A stretch of 12,707 nt of DNA from UBA9676 sp036522155 (GCA_036522155.1 DATDGI010000401.1:1-12707), one strand, 5' to 3'; shown: positions 6,445-12,707, counted from the first letter of the stretch. Notes: a model not told the origin generated them from the sequence alone. Numbers and translations: made by a program.

Positions 6445-7841
6445 TGCGGTGTGTCCGCGCCCGCGGGACCGGTCAGGAAGACCGGGCCGGCGCCAGATCC
6501 GGGCAGCGGTGGCAGCAGGCCACGGAACGTGGAACGCAGCTCGATCTCGGTCCCGATCACCTCGGCCAGCCGGCGCACGCCCTCCCGTATCCGGGCGGGC
6601 TCGGGGAAGCAGTAGGACAGCCGCAGGAACTCGCCACCGGCCCCGCCGGTGAAGAACCCGGTCCCGGGCACGTAGGCGACCCGGGAGGAGATGGCCCGGG
6701 GCAGCATCGCCTTGGAGTTCAGCCCGGGCGGAAGCTGCAGCCAGACGTAGAAGCCCCCGGCCGGGCGGGTCCACCGGCAGCCGTCCGGCATGACCGCGGC
6801 CAGGGCCTCCAGCATCGCGTCCCGCCGCTCCCGGTACAGCTCACGGAATACCTTGACCTGCTCCTGCCAGGGCTGGCTGGTCAGGTACTCCCGGACCATC
6901 AGCTGGGCGAGGCTGGAATGGCACAGCACCGCCGCTTCCGCCGCCAGCACCAGCTTGTCCCTGATCCCGGGCGGGGCCAGGGCCCAGCCCACCCGCAGCC
7001 CGGGCGCGATGGTCTTGGAGAACGTGCCGAGATAGACCACACCGTGCGGGTCGTCGGCCCGCAGCGCCCGCAGCGGCTCGCCGTCAAACCCAAGCAGCCC
7101 ATACGGGTTGTCCTCGATCACCAGCAGGTCGGCCCGCTGGCAGATGTCAAGCACCTGGGCCCGCCGGGCGGCGGAAAGGGTCACCCCGCCCGGATTGTGG
7201 AAGGACGGCACCGTGTAGAGGAACTTCACCCGCTGCCCGCGGCCAGCCAGGGCGGCGATCGTCTGCGCGAGCGCCTCCGGGATGAGGCCCTCGTCGTCCA
7301 TCGGCACGTGGACCACGTTCGCCTGATAGGAGGCGAAGGTGCCAAGTGCCCCCACGTAGGACGGCCCCTCGGCGAGGACCACATCGCCGGGGTCGACAAA
7401 GATCCGGGTGATCAGGTCGAGTGCCTGCTGTGAGCCGATCGTAACGACCACCTCGTCCGGGTGGGCCCGGATGCCCTCCAGCGACATCACGTCACAGATG
7501 GCCTCCCGCAGGCCGGGATCACCCTGGGCCGACATGTACTGCAGCGCCACCGCACCGCGGTCGGCCACGAGCTGGCCAGCCATCTCGCCGACCGCGTCCA
7601 GCGGGAGGGCGGAGATGTAGGGCATGCCGCCGGCCAGGGACACGATTTCCGGCCGGGCCGCAACCGCGAACAGGGCCCGGATCTCGGACGCGATCATTTC
7701 CTGCGCCCGCCCGGCGTAGCGGTCCACATAGCGGTCCACCAGCGACCCCTGGGACGCCAGAATCCGCCGTGACTCCTGGGGCTCAAGTTCACTTGGGGCG
7801 GGAGTGCTGGGTGGGACTGGTGCCGTGTCGTCGGCCGCCAC
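6441..7841 (-). CDS. Class I/II PLP-dependent aminotransferase (2-aminoadipate/MocR-like)
   Basis: Fold-type I aminotransferase of the group that includes 2-aminoadipate/LysN-type enzymes and the catalytic half of MocR regulators. It has 466 aa and no N-terminal helix-turn-helix, so it is an enzyme and not a MocR regulator. Features: SLAGGMPYISALP (68-80), QYMSAQGDPGLREA (101-114), TVPSFHNPGGVTLS (210-223, Asn near 216), EDNPYG (243-248, Asp to the PLP nitrogen), GTFSKTIAPGLRVGW (272-286) with Lys276 as the Schiff-base lysine, and C-terminal FLRLSYCF with the substrate-carboxylate Arg. Extra tails of about 30 residues lie at both ends. The GTG start at 7841 follows a strong GAGGAGG. It is the first gene of the operon and diverges from the GNAT gene. 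The substrate is unknown. Confidence 0.9.
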   Translation of the reverse strand: MAADDTAPVPPSTPAPSELEPQESRRILASQGSLVDRYVDRYAGRAQEMIASEIRALFAVAARPEIVSLAGGMPYISALPLDAVGEMAGQLVADRGAVALQYMSAQGDPGLREAICDVMSLEGIRAHPDEVVVTIGSQQALDLITRIFVDPGDVVLAEGPSYVGALGTFASYQANVVHVPMDDEGLIPEALAQTIAALAGRGQRVKFLYTVPSFHNPGGVTLSAARRAQVLDICQRADLLVIEDNPYGLLGFDGEPLRALRADDPHGVVYLGTFSKTIAPGLRVGWALAPPGIRDKLVLAAEAAVLCHSSLAQLMVREYLTSQPWQEQVKVFRELYRERRDAMLEALAAVMPDGCRWTRPAGGFYVWLQLPPGLNSKAMLPRAISSRVAYVPGTGFFTGGAGGEFLRLSYCFPEPARIREGVRRLAEVIGTEIELRSTFRGLLPPLPGSGAGPVFLTGPAGADTPQ

Positions 7842-7975
7842 GCACCCTCCTCATGTCAGTGAGTACCATTGTCAGCGTACGGGCTGGGGGCATGAGCTGC
7901 CCGCCGCTACCGGGGAACAGAACACCCTGCTGTCCCAGTTGTCACCACAGTCCGATCTGATCACAGAGGTGCCAG
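7842..7975. other. Divergent intergenic region (aminotransferase / GNAT)
   Basis: These 134 bases must hold promoters in both directions. On the minus strand only the strong GAGGAGG before the aminotransferase is clear. On the plus strand, GGGAAC (7913-7918) and GTT (7938-7940) are spaced by 19 bases, a weak match to an ECF-type promoter for the GNAT gene, followed by the AGAGG ribosome site near 7965. No convincing housekeeping -35/-10 pair was found by eye. Confidence 0.4.
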
Positions 7976-8593
7976 GTGCCACGCCGTCTCGCCAACGTCA
8001 CCCTGGATAACCTCGACGACCTGCCGCACCGGTGCCGCCGCTGCGTCTTCTGGGAACTCGACCCGGTGAGCCAGTCCCGGGCGCAGGCGGCAGGCGACCC
8101 GGCGCTGGAGAAGGAGGCGTGGATCTCAGGCACGCTGCTGGAGTGGGGCAGCTGCGGGAAGATTTCCTACGTGGACGGGGTGGCGGCCGGCTACGTGCTG
8201 TACGCGCCGCCGCTCTACATCCCGCGCTCCGTGGCCTTCCCGACCAGCCCGGTGAGTGCGGACGCGGTCCTGCTGATGACCGCCCACATCCTGGACGAGT
8301 TCGCCGGTGGCGGCCTGGGCCGGATGCTCGTGCAGGGCGTGGCCAAGGATCTCACCCGGCGCGGGGTCAAGGCCATCGAGGCGTTCGGCGACCTGCGGCG
8401 CGAGGAGGGATCCTGCGTGCTGCCCGCGGACTACCTGCTGGCGGTGGGGTTCAAGACGGTCCGCCCGCATCACCACTTCCCGCGGCTGCGGCTGGAACTC
8501 AAGACCGCCGTGTCCTGGCGGGAAGATGTCGAAGTTGCGCTGGAGCGCCTGCTCGGCTCGATGACCCCGGAGCGGGCACTCCGGCTGGCCTAG
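7976..8593 (+). CDS. GNAT-family N-acetyltransferase, substrate unknown
   Basis: 205-aa predicted acetyltransferase of the GCN5-related fold, transferring acetyl from acetyl-CoA to an amine. The pyrophosphate-binding motif A is visible as EFAGGGLGRMLVQ (108-120) at the start of a helix. The following strand contains KAIEAFGD, and the C-terminal ADYLLAVGFKTVRPHHHFPRL resembles motif B. The N-terminus carries a CxxC pair, RCRRCVFWELDP (19-30), not part of the GNAT fold. GTG 7976 is preceded by AGAGG at 6 bases. Genes of this kind lie between parB and trxA in other actinobacteria, which argues for a conserved but unassigned role. The gene converges on trxA across a hairpin terminator. Catalytic residues cannot be assigned with confidence. 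Confidence 0.8.
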   Translation: MPRRLANVTLDNLDDLPHRCRRCVFWELDPVSQSRAQAAGDPALEKEAWISGTLLEWGSCGKISYVDGVAAGYVLYAPPLYIPRSVAFPTSPVSADAVLLMTAHILDEFAGGGLGRMLVQGVAKDLTRRGVKAIEAFGDLRREEGSCVLPADYLLAVGFKTVRPHHHFPRLRLELKTAVSWREDVEVALERLLGSMTPERALRLA

Positions 8594-8609
8594 CGGCCGA
8601 ACCGGTCCG

Positions 8610-8647
8610 CCGCTGGCCTTCTCCCCGGGCGGGCAGAAAGCCAGCGG
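8610..8647. terminator. Bidirectional terminator between the GNAT gene and trxA
   Basis: CCGCTGGCCTTCT (8610-8622) pairs with AGAAAGCCAGCGG (8635-8647), 12 of 13 positions, around a 12-base GC-rich loop. It is centred in the 70-base gap between two convergent stops (8593 and 8664). The AGAA/TTCT at the loop side and the symmetric shape fit a terminator for both transcripts. No long T-run is present, as is common in high-GC Actinobacteria. Confidence 0.75.
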
Positions 8648-8663
8648 CCAGCGATGCCGGGGT

Positions 8664-8987
8664 TCAGATGAACTCGGCGAGCTCGTCGAGCAGCCTGGAC
8701 TTCGAGCGGGCGCCGACGAGTTCCTTGACGACCTCGCCGTTGCGGAACACGCCCAGGGTCGGGATGTTGAGAATCCCGTACCGCCGCGTGACCTCTGGGT
8801 TCTCGTCGACGTTCAGCTTGACGATGTCGATCTTGTCGCCGTGCTCGGCCGCGATCGCCTCCAGGACCGGGGCGACCTGCCGGCACGGGCCGCACCATTC
8901 CGCCCAGTAGTCCACGAGCACCGGCTTCTCGTTCTTGAGTACGTCGGCCTCGAAGGTCTCGTCGGTCACTTTCTTCGTCGCACCCAC
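8664..8987 (-). CDS. trxA: Thioredoxin
   Basis: Small cytoplasmic disulfide reductase that passes electrons from thioredoxin reductase to protein disulfides. It has 107 aa, full family length. The active site is WCGPC with Cys32 and Cys35, the same numbers as in E. coli Trx1. The buried Asp26 (VDYWAEW) and the cis-proline loop NIPT are present. The GTG start at 8987 is preceded by AAGGAAGG (minus strand, 8997-9004); the frame is open further upstream but those residues are not thioredoxin-like. It lies 37 bases after trxB, in the same operon, and should share the sigma-R-type promoter upstream of trxB. It ends before the bidirectional terminator. Confidence 0.97.
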   Translation of the reverse strand: MGATKKVTDETFEADVLKNEKPVLVDYWAEWCGPCRQVAPVLEAIAAEHGDKIDIVKLNVDENPEVTRRYGILNIPTLGVFRNGEVVKELVGARSKSRLLDELAEFI

Positions 8988-9024
8988 GCTCGGTTCCTTC
9001 CTTGTCACGGTATTTCGTACGGGC

Positions 9025-9957
9025 TCAGGATTCCTGGGCCGCCAGGTATCGCTCGGCGTCCAGGGCGGCCGCGCACCCGGTGCCGGCCGCGGTGACCGCC
9101 TGCCGGTAGGTACGGTCCACGACGTCACCGCAGGCGAACACGCCGGGGATCGCTGTGCGGGTGGTCGGCTGCTCGGCCAGCAGGTAACCGTCCGGGTCGG
9201 TGGCCAGCTGGCCGGCGAAAAGGTCGGTGCGCGGGTCGTGGCCGATGGCCACGAACACGCCGCCGACCGGCAGCGTGCTCTCCTCACCGGTGACGGTGTC
9301 ACGCAGCCGCACGCCGCTCACCTTCTTCTCACCCAGCACCTCGGTCACGACGCTGTTCCAGCGGATCGTGATCTTCGGGTTGGCGAACGCGCGTTCCTGC
9401 ATGATCTTGGAGGCCCGCAGCGCGTCGCGGCGGTGCACCAGGGTTACCGACCTGGCGAACCGGGTGAGGAAGGTGGCCTCTTCCAGGGCCGAGTCGCCGC
9501 CGCCGACCACCACGATGTCGGCGTCACGGAAGAAGAAGCCGTCACAGGTCGCGCACCAGGACACCCCGTGCCCGCCCAGCCGCTTCTCGCCTTCGACGCC
9601 CAGTTCCCGGTACCGGGAGCCGGTCGCGATGATCACTGTCCGGGCCAGGTAGACGTCGCCCTCGACGGTGACCCGCTTGGGGTCAGCGGCCAGGTCCACC
9701 TCGGTCACGTCCTCGGCCACAAGCTCCGCGCCGAACCGCTCGGCCTGCTTCCGCATGGCGTCCATCAGGTCCGGCCCGAGCACCCCATCCGGGAAGCCGG
9801 GGTAGTTCTCGACGTCGGTGGTGGTCATGAGCGCGCCGCCCGCGGTGACCGCGCCCTCGAACACCAGCGGCCGCAACTGCGCCCGTGCCGCGTACAGCGC
9901 CGCGGTGTAGCCAGCCGGGCCCGAGCCGATGATGATCACGTCGCGGATGCCGGTCAC
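9025..9957 (-). CDS. trxB: Thioredoxin-disulfide reductase
   Basis: FAD-containing NADPH-dependent reductase of thioredoxin. 310 aa, normal for the low-molecular-weight type. In order: FAD-binding GSGPAG (11-16), ATGSRYRELG (111-120), redox motif CATC (Cys135, Cys138) followed by DG, NADPH-binding GGGDSALEE (152-160), HRRDALRAS (175-183, binding the NADPH 2'-phosphate), and FAD-binding GVFACGDV (about 282-289). The GTG start at 9957 follows AAAGG at about 8 bases. Promoter: a perfect sigma-R-like element (9992-10018), about 35 bases upstream. It is followed by trxA, which it reduces. Confidence 0.97.
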   Translation of the reverse strand: MTGIRDVIIIGSGPAGYTAALYAARAQLRPLVFEGAVTAGGALMTTTDVENYPGFPDGVLGPDLMDAMRKQAERFGAELVAEDVTEVDLAADPKRVTVEGDVYLARTVIIATGSRYRELGVEGEKRLGGHGVSWCATCDGFFFRDADIVVVGGGDSALEEATFLTRFARSVTLVHRRDALRASKIMQERAFANPKITIRWNSVVTEVLGEKKVSGVRLRDTVTGEESTLPVGGVFVAIGHDPRTDLFAGQLATDPDGYLLAEQPTTRTAIPGVFACGDVVDRTYRQAVTAAGTGCAAALDAERYLAAQES

Positions 9958-9991
9958 CTGTTCGCCTTTCGCTTAATTTCGCATCCCCAAC

Positions 9992-10018
9992 AACCGATCC
10001 CCGGCCCCGGAGATTCCC
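9992..10018 (-). promoter_or_regulatory. Sigma-R-type promoter of trxBA
   Basis: On the minus strand the sequence reads GGGAAT (10018-10013), 18 bases, then GTT (9994-9992). This is an exact match to the disulfide-stress sigma-R (SigH in mycobacteria) consensus GGGAAT-N18-GTT, which drives trxBA in Streptomyces coelicolor. It lies in the 78-base gap between the anti-sigma stop and trxB. Transcription would start about 25-30 bases before the trxB GTG. Seen: the motif and spacing. Inferred: use by a sigma-R encoded outside this window. Confidence 0.85.
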
Positions 10019-10035
10019 GGCTGCCGGGTCCGGTG

Positions 10036-11085
10036 TCAGCCGGTGCCGGCCAGGCTGAAGTGCGCGATCACATCGCCGCCGTGAGCGGGGCAGGCGGTGC
10101 CCACCAGCCACACCCGCAGCGCGGAACTGCCCGTCACCGGCACCACGATGACCGCCACCGGGCGGCCGCGGTAGCTGGCAATGTCCACCAGCCGCGGCCG
10201 GGCGGCGCCGGCCACCCGGCTCACGCAGGCGGCCAGCCGAGGGAACGTGGCCGCCGACCCGGTCTCGTTCGCGCGGAACGCGGGCGGTACCGCGGTCGCG
10301 CCCGCCGGGAACCGGCGCAGCACCGAGCGCACCTGTGCGCGGAGCAGGCCGGGCTGGTACCTGGTCCCGCTGCGGACAGCCGGCGGCTGGGCGGCGGCAT
10401 TGGCACTGGGCAGGGGAGCGAGGCCGCTGGCCGCGCTGCGGCTGGCCAGGCCGTGGCTGACCACGCTGTGCGGGGCCGCCGCCGCCGACGGCGTGGAGGC
10501 AGAACCCGCGCCCGCCAGCACCCGGGCGACGGTGTACCCACCGCCGGCCACCAGCACGATCGCCGCGGCCGCGGTCGCGATGCGCAGCGCCAGCCGGGAC
10601 GGCGGCCGGGTCCCGCTGCCGCGCCCCGGGCCCCGCCCGGCGCGCTCAGCCCGTCCGGCCCGGCGCCGGGAGCCATGCGGGCGGGGAACGGGAGCCGTGG
10701 GGCCATGCGGGGTGGGCACATGCGGGGTGGGGCCGTCCGGGACGGAGCTAGGCGGTATGGGGCCGGGTCCCGCCGGGGCGCCCGCCGCCGGCTCCCGCGC
10801 GATGGTGGTGCCGGGGACCACGTCCTTCCGGGCGGCAGCCGGTGCCGCCCCGGCACGGGCGGCGGCCTCGGCGGCCAGCGCAGCATCCAGCCGGGCCACC
10901 AGTGAGGCGGGCATGGGCGGCGCGGGGGCGGCCGCCAGCAGCGAGGTCACCGCCGCCAGCTGCGCGTCCAGCTCCGCGCAGCGCGGGCAGGCGGACAGGT
11001 GCGCGCTGATCGCTGCGGCCTTGCGGGCAGGCAGCAGGCCCGCACGGAAATCGGCCATGGTTTCGGCGCTGACGTGGCCTCTCAC
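10036..11085 (-). CDS. Membrane-anchored zinc-finger anti-sigma factor
   Basis: Probable anti-sigma factor for the ECF sigma encoded just upstream. The 349-aa protein starts with a ZAS-type motif: His4, then His29-x3-Cys33-x2-Cys36 (HLSACPRC), in the cytoplasmic sigma-binding part. Residues about 85-165 are a Pro/Gly/Arg-rich linker with PHVPTPHGPTAPVPRPHG. One transmembrane helix lies at about 166-190. The extracytoplasmic part (190-349) is Ala/Ser/Pro-rich and then forms a small folded-looking domain with two cysteines, Cys287 and Cys332. GTG 11085 overlaps the sigma stop (GTGA), with GGAGGGAGGGG upstream, so the two proteins are made together. Position corresponds to rsmA beside sigM in mycobacteria; here the protein is much longer. 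No homologue name is claimed. Confidence 0.85.
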   Translation of the reverse strand: MRGHVSAETMADFRAGLLPARKAAAISAHLSACPRCAELDAQLAAVTSLLAAAPAPPMPASLVARLDAALAAEAAARAGAAPAAARKDVVPGTTIAREPAAGAPAGPGPIPPSSVPDGPTPHVPTPHGPTAPVPRPHGSRRRAGRAERAGRGPGRGSGTRPPSRLALRIATAAAAIVLVAGGGYTVARVLAGAGSASTPSAAAAPHSVVSHGLASRSAASGLAPLPSANAAAQPPAVRSGTRYQPGLLRAQVRSVLRRFPAGATAVPPAFRANETGSAATFPRLAACVSRVAGAARPRLVDIASYRGRPVAVIVVPVTGSSALRVWLVGTACPAHGGDVIAHFSLAGTG

Positions 11086-11795
11086 CGGCTTTCACCCCCT
11101 CCCTCCGCAGGTGAGACGTCGCCGGCGGGCGTACGGTTCCCCGGTCCGGGCCTGGGCTGTGGCTGCGGCGGGACGGTCCCGGCGGCCGCACGGTTCCCCG
11201 GTCCGGGACTGGGCGGTGACGCCGGCGGGACGGTCCTGGCGATCCCCGGCACCGCGCTGACCGCCGGGCCGCGGAGATGCGCCAGCCGGGGCAGCAGCCG
11301 GGCCCGGCCACGTGAGCAGCGGCTTTTCACCGTGCCCTCGGACACGCCCAGCACCCCGGCCGCCTCCACCACCGGATAGCCGAGCATGTCCACCAGCACC
11401 AGCGCGGCCCGCTGCTCGGGCGGGAGGGTCCGCAGCGCGGCCGTGACATCCAGCGAGGTGTCGCTGTCAGCCTGCCCCGGGCGGCCGGGGCCAGAGACGG
11501 CGAGCGCGTCCATCGCCTCGGCCGCCAGCCCGCCGGTGGCGGGCCGGGCCGCCCGCCGCCGGAGCAGGTCGAGGCAGGCATTGACGACGATCCGGTGCAG
11601 CCAGGTGGTGACGGCCGAGTCGCCGCGGAAGCTGCCCGCCCGGCGGAAAGCGGAGATCATGGCGTCCTGCAGAGCGTCCGCGGCATCGTCGGGGTCGCCC
11701 AGCGTGCGCACCGCCACCGCCCACAACCGGTCCCGATGGCGCGCGAACAGGATCCCGAACGCGTCGGTGTCGCCGGACACGTGCCGCCGGAGCAA
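11082..11795 (-). CDS. sigM: ECF RNA polymerase sigma factor (SigM type)
   Basis: Extracytoplasmic-function sigma factor. From TTG 11795 it has 237 aa. Region 2 (about 8-80) includes DAFGILFARHRDRLWAVA, the -10-recognition helix DAADALQDAMISAF and GDSAVTTWLHRIVVNACLD. Region 4 (about 116-168) includes LPPEQRAALVLVDMLGY and the helix-turn-helix VSEGTVKSRCSRGRARL. Residues about 172-237 are a Pro/Gly-rich tail with a 19-residue tandem repeat, unusual for the family. The start is doubtful: related sigma factors carry several residues before LLRRHV, and the frame continues upstream as DEPADTD without ATG or GTG. CTG 11831, overlapping the preceding stop as CTGA, would give 249 aa. Gene order matches mycobacterial sigM–rsmA–trxB–trxA. 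Confidence 0.9.
   Translation of the reverse strand: MLRRHVSGDTDAFGILFARHRDRLWAVAVRTLGDPDDAADALQDAMISAFRRAGSFRGDSAVTTWLHRIVVNACLDLLRRRAARPATGGLAAEAMDALAVSGPGRPGQADSDTSLDVTAALRTLPPEQRAALVLVDMLGYPVVEAAGVLGVSEGTVKSRCSRGRARLLPRLAHLRGPAVSAVPGIARTVPPASPPSPGPGNRAAAGTVPPQPQPRPGPGNRTPAGDVSPAEGGGESR
11133..11246. repeat. 57-base tandem duplication in the sigma-factor tail
   Basis: Two 57-base units (11133-11189 and 11190-11246) match at about 48 of 57 positions; both start with ACGGTTCCCCGGTCCGGG. The length is 19 codons, so the reading frame is kept. The protein shows it as TVPPASPPSPGPGNR and TVPPQPQPRPGPGNR. This is a local in-frame expansion of a disordered Pro/Gly tail. Confidence 0.85.
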
Positions 11796-11827
11796 GTCGG
11801 TGTCGGCTGGCTCGTCCCCAGGGGGTG

Positions 11828-12707
11828 TCAGCTGGAGCCTCGGACGACGACGTTGTAGATCTTCGCCTCGAACTTGTTCTGGGACGAGGCGGACTCGGGC
11901 GGCAGCCTGGTGAACCAGACCAGCACGTACCGGCCGGTGGCATGGCTGTGCACAGTGAAGGTGTAGGTCCCGCCGATATTCGTGGCCCGGGCCACGGTCG
12001 TGAACGTGGACAGGGTGGACTGCGCCCGGGTGTTGTTGTTGCCCAGCTCGATCTGCACGTCGGCGCCGGGGATGGAGCCGAGGGTGACTTCCACCGACGC
12101 CAGCCTGACCGGCTTGCCCATGTCGAGGATGAGCCCGGTGCCGGTCTTGGTACCACCGAACACCGGGCTGCCCAGGTAGTACTGGGTGTTCCAGAACGTG
12201 GCCGGGTTGTTGTCGATGGCGAACTTGGCCTGTGCGTCGTTCTCGTTCCCGGGGTCTTGCGCCGGGGTGCTGAGCGCGTCGAAGCCATGCGCGCTGACCG
12301 GGGTGAGCACGGTCGCCGACGTCGGCGGCGTCGATGACGCCGGACTAGACGCGTGGCCGTGGCCGGTCCTGGCCGGGCTGCCGTGGTGCATGAGAGCCCA
12401 CACGGCGACCCCCAGCACCACCACGGCCAGCAGCGCGCCGATGCCAAGCGCGGCCCGGGGCACCGGGGTGCGGCTGCCCCTGGCACGCCCGGCCCGGCGG
12501 CCCGGGCGGCCCGGGCGGCCAGGGCCGGGCCAGGCAGGCTGGCCGGGCTGCTCGTCGGTGAACTGGTAGTAGTGGCGGCCGGTGTCCTGGCCGGGGCGCA
12601 TCTCACCCCAGCCGGGGTCGGTCCCCGGGCCGGGGGGCGCGGGCGGGGGGGCGAGCGGGGCCGGAATGACCCGGGCCAGTGCGTCCGCGAGGCCCGCTGG
12701 TGAGGTC
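11828..12707 (-). CDS. Kinase-like membrane protein, C-terminal part with discoidin-like domain (partial)
   Basis: The frame enters from the right edge, so the N-terminus is missing; 292 residues are visible. An ATG at 12601 exists, but the frame upstream stays open and reads TSPAGLADALARVIPAPL followed by a Pro-rich run, so the Met is probably internal. In order: Pro-rich juxtamembrane linker, a basic Gly/Arg/Pro stretch (GRPGRPGRRAGRARGSR), one transmembrane helix (ALGIGALLAVVVLGVAVWAL), a Ser/Thr-rich spacer, and an extracytoplasmic beta-rich domain with FAIDNNPATFWNTQYYLG and LILDMGKPVRLASVEV, resembling F5/8 type C (discoidin) sugar-binding folds. In Actinobacteria the gene before sigM encodes a kinase-homology protein next to or fused with MurJ (MviN in M. 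tuberculosis). The kinase assignment is from context; no catalytic domain is visible. Confidence 0.75.
   Translation of the reverse strand, partial: TSPAGLADALARVIPAPLAPPPAPPGPGTDPGWGEMRPGQDTGRHYYQFTDEQPGQPAWPGPGRPGRPGRRAGRARGSRTPVPRAALGIGALLAVVVLGVAVWALMHHGSPARTGHGHASSPASSTPPTSATVLTPVSAHGFDALSTPAQDPGNENDAQAKFAIDNNPATFWNTQYYLGSPVFGGTKTGTGLILDMGKPVRLASVEVTLGSIPGADVQIELGNNNTRAQSTLSTFTTVARATNIGGTYTFTVHSHATGRYVLVWFTRLPPESASSQNKFEAKIYNVVVRGSS

Noticed and set aside
6445..6774. Upstream extension of the ddl frame to 6774
   Set aside because: It lies wholly inside the aminotransferase gene, is Arg/Ala-rich without Ddl similarity, and GTG 6444 gives the usual Ddl start.
8988..9302. Upstream extension of the thioredoxin frame into trxB
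   Set aside because: The added residues are an out-of-frame reading of trxB, rich in Ser/Pro/Arg; GTG 8987 yields a normal 107-aa thioredoxin.
8935..10905. 656-residue plus-strand frame opposite trxB and the anti-sigma gene
   Set aside because: Antisense shadow of genes with clear motifs; long open antisense frames are expected in DNA with this codon bias.
11315..11334. TTTTCACCGTG in the sigma gene as a degenerate parS
   Set aside because: It lacks the right half of the palindrome and encodes conserved region 4 residues (EGTVKS), which explains the bases.

Overview
The window is GC-rich, with strong G/C bias at third codon positions and many GTG starts. It carries the gene order that flanks the replication origin in Actinobacteria: yidC–jag–rsmG–parA–parB on the plus strand, and a kinase-like gene–ECF sigma–anti-sigma–trxB–trxA on the minus strand. 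Mycobacterium tuberculosis has the same two blocks (MviN/Rv3910, sigM, rsmA, trxB2, trxC ... parB, parA, gid, jag, yidC). The host is therefore an actinomycete chromosome near oriC. I cannot name the genus. No mobile element, CRISPR array, tRNA or rRNA was seen.

Layout. Positions 1-4423 (plus) hold the YidC C-terminus, Jag (KH/R3H RNA-binding), RsmG (16S rRNA m7G methyltransferase) and the chromosome-partition pair ParA/ParB. Two perfect parS sites are present. One lies inside the N-terminal reading frame of parA (read as VSRET). The other lies across the stop codon of the gene convergent with parB (read as RFT-stop). Positions 4445-7841 (minus) form a compact operon: a class I/II PLP aminotransferase, a D-Ala-D-Ala ligase and a threonine-aldolase-type lyase. 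A GNAT-family gene (7976-8593, plus) diverges from this operon and converges on trxA across a clear bidirectional terminator. Positions 8664-12707 (minus) read, in transcription order, a membrane-anchored kinase-like protein tail (entering from the right edge), an ECF sigma factor of SigM type, its zinc-finger anti-sigma, trxB and trxA. trxBA has its own promoter that matches the sigma-R consensus GGGAAT-N18-GTT exactly.

How they work together. Membrane insertion (YidC), RNA binding (Jag), ribosome modification (RsmG) and segregation (ParABS) form the origin-proximal housekeeping block. The right block couples a cell-envelope kinase-like protein and an envelope-stress sigma/anti-sigma pair to the thioredoxin system. 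The middle operon adds peptidoglycan dipeptide synthesis and two PLP enzymes exactly where M. tuberculosis carries cwlM.

No wholly new system is evident. The points most worth a second look are parS sites built into coding sequence, the doubtful N-terminal extension of ParA, a probable CTG start for the sigma factor, a tandem duplication in the sigma factor tail, the sigma-R promoter on trxBA, and the aminotransferase–ddl–aldolase operon.
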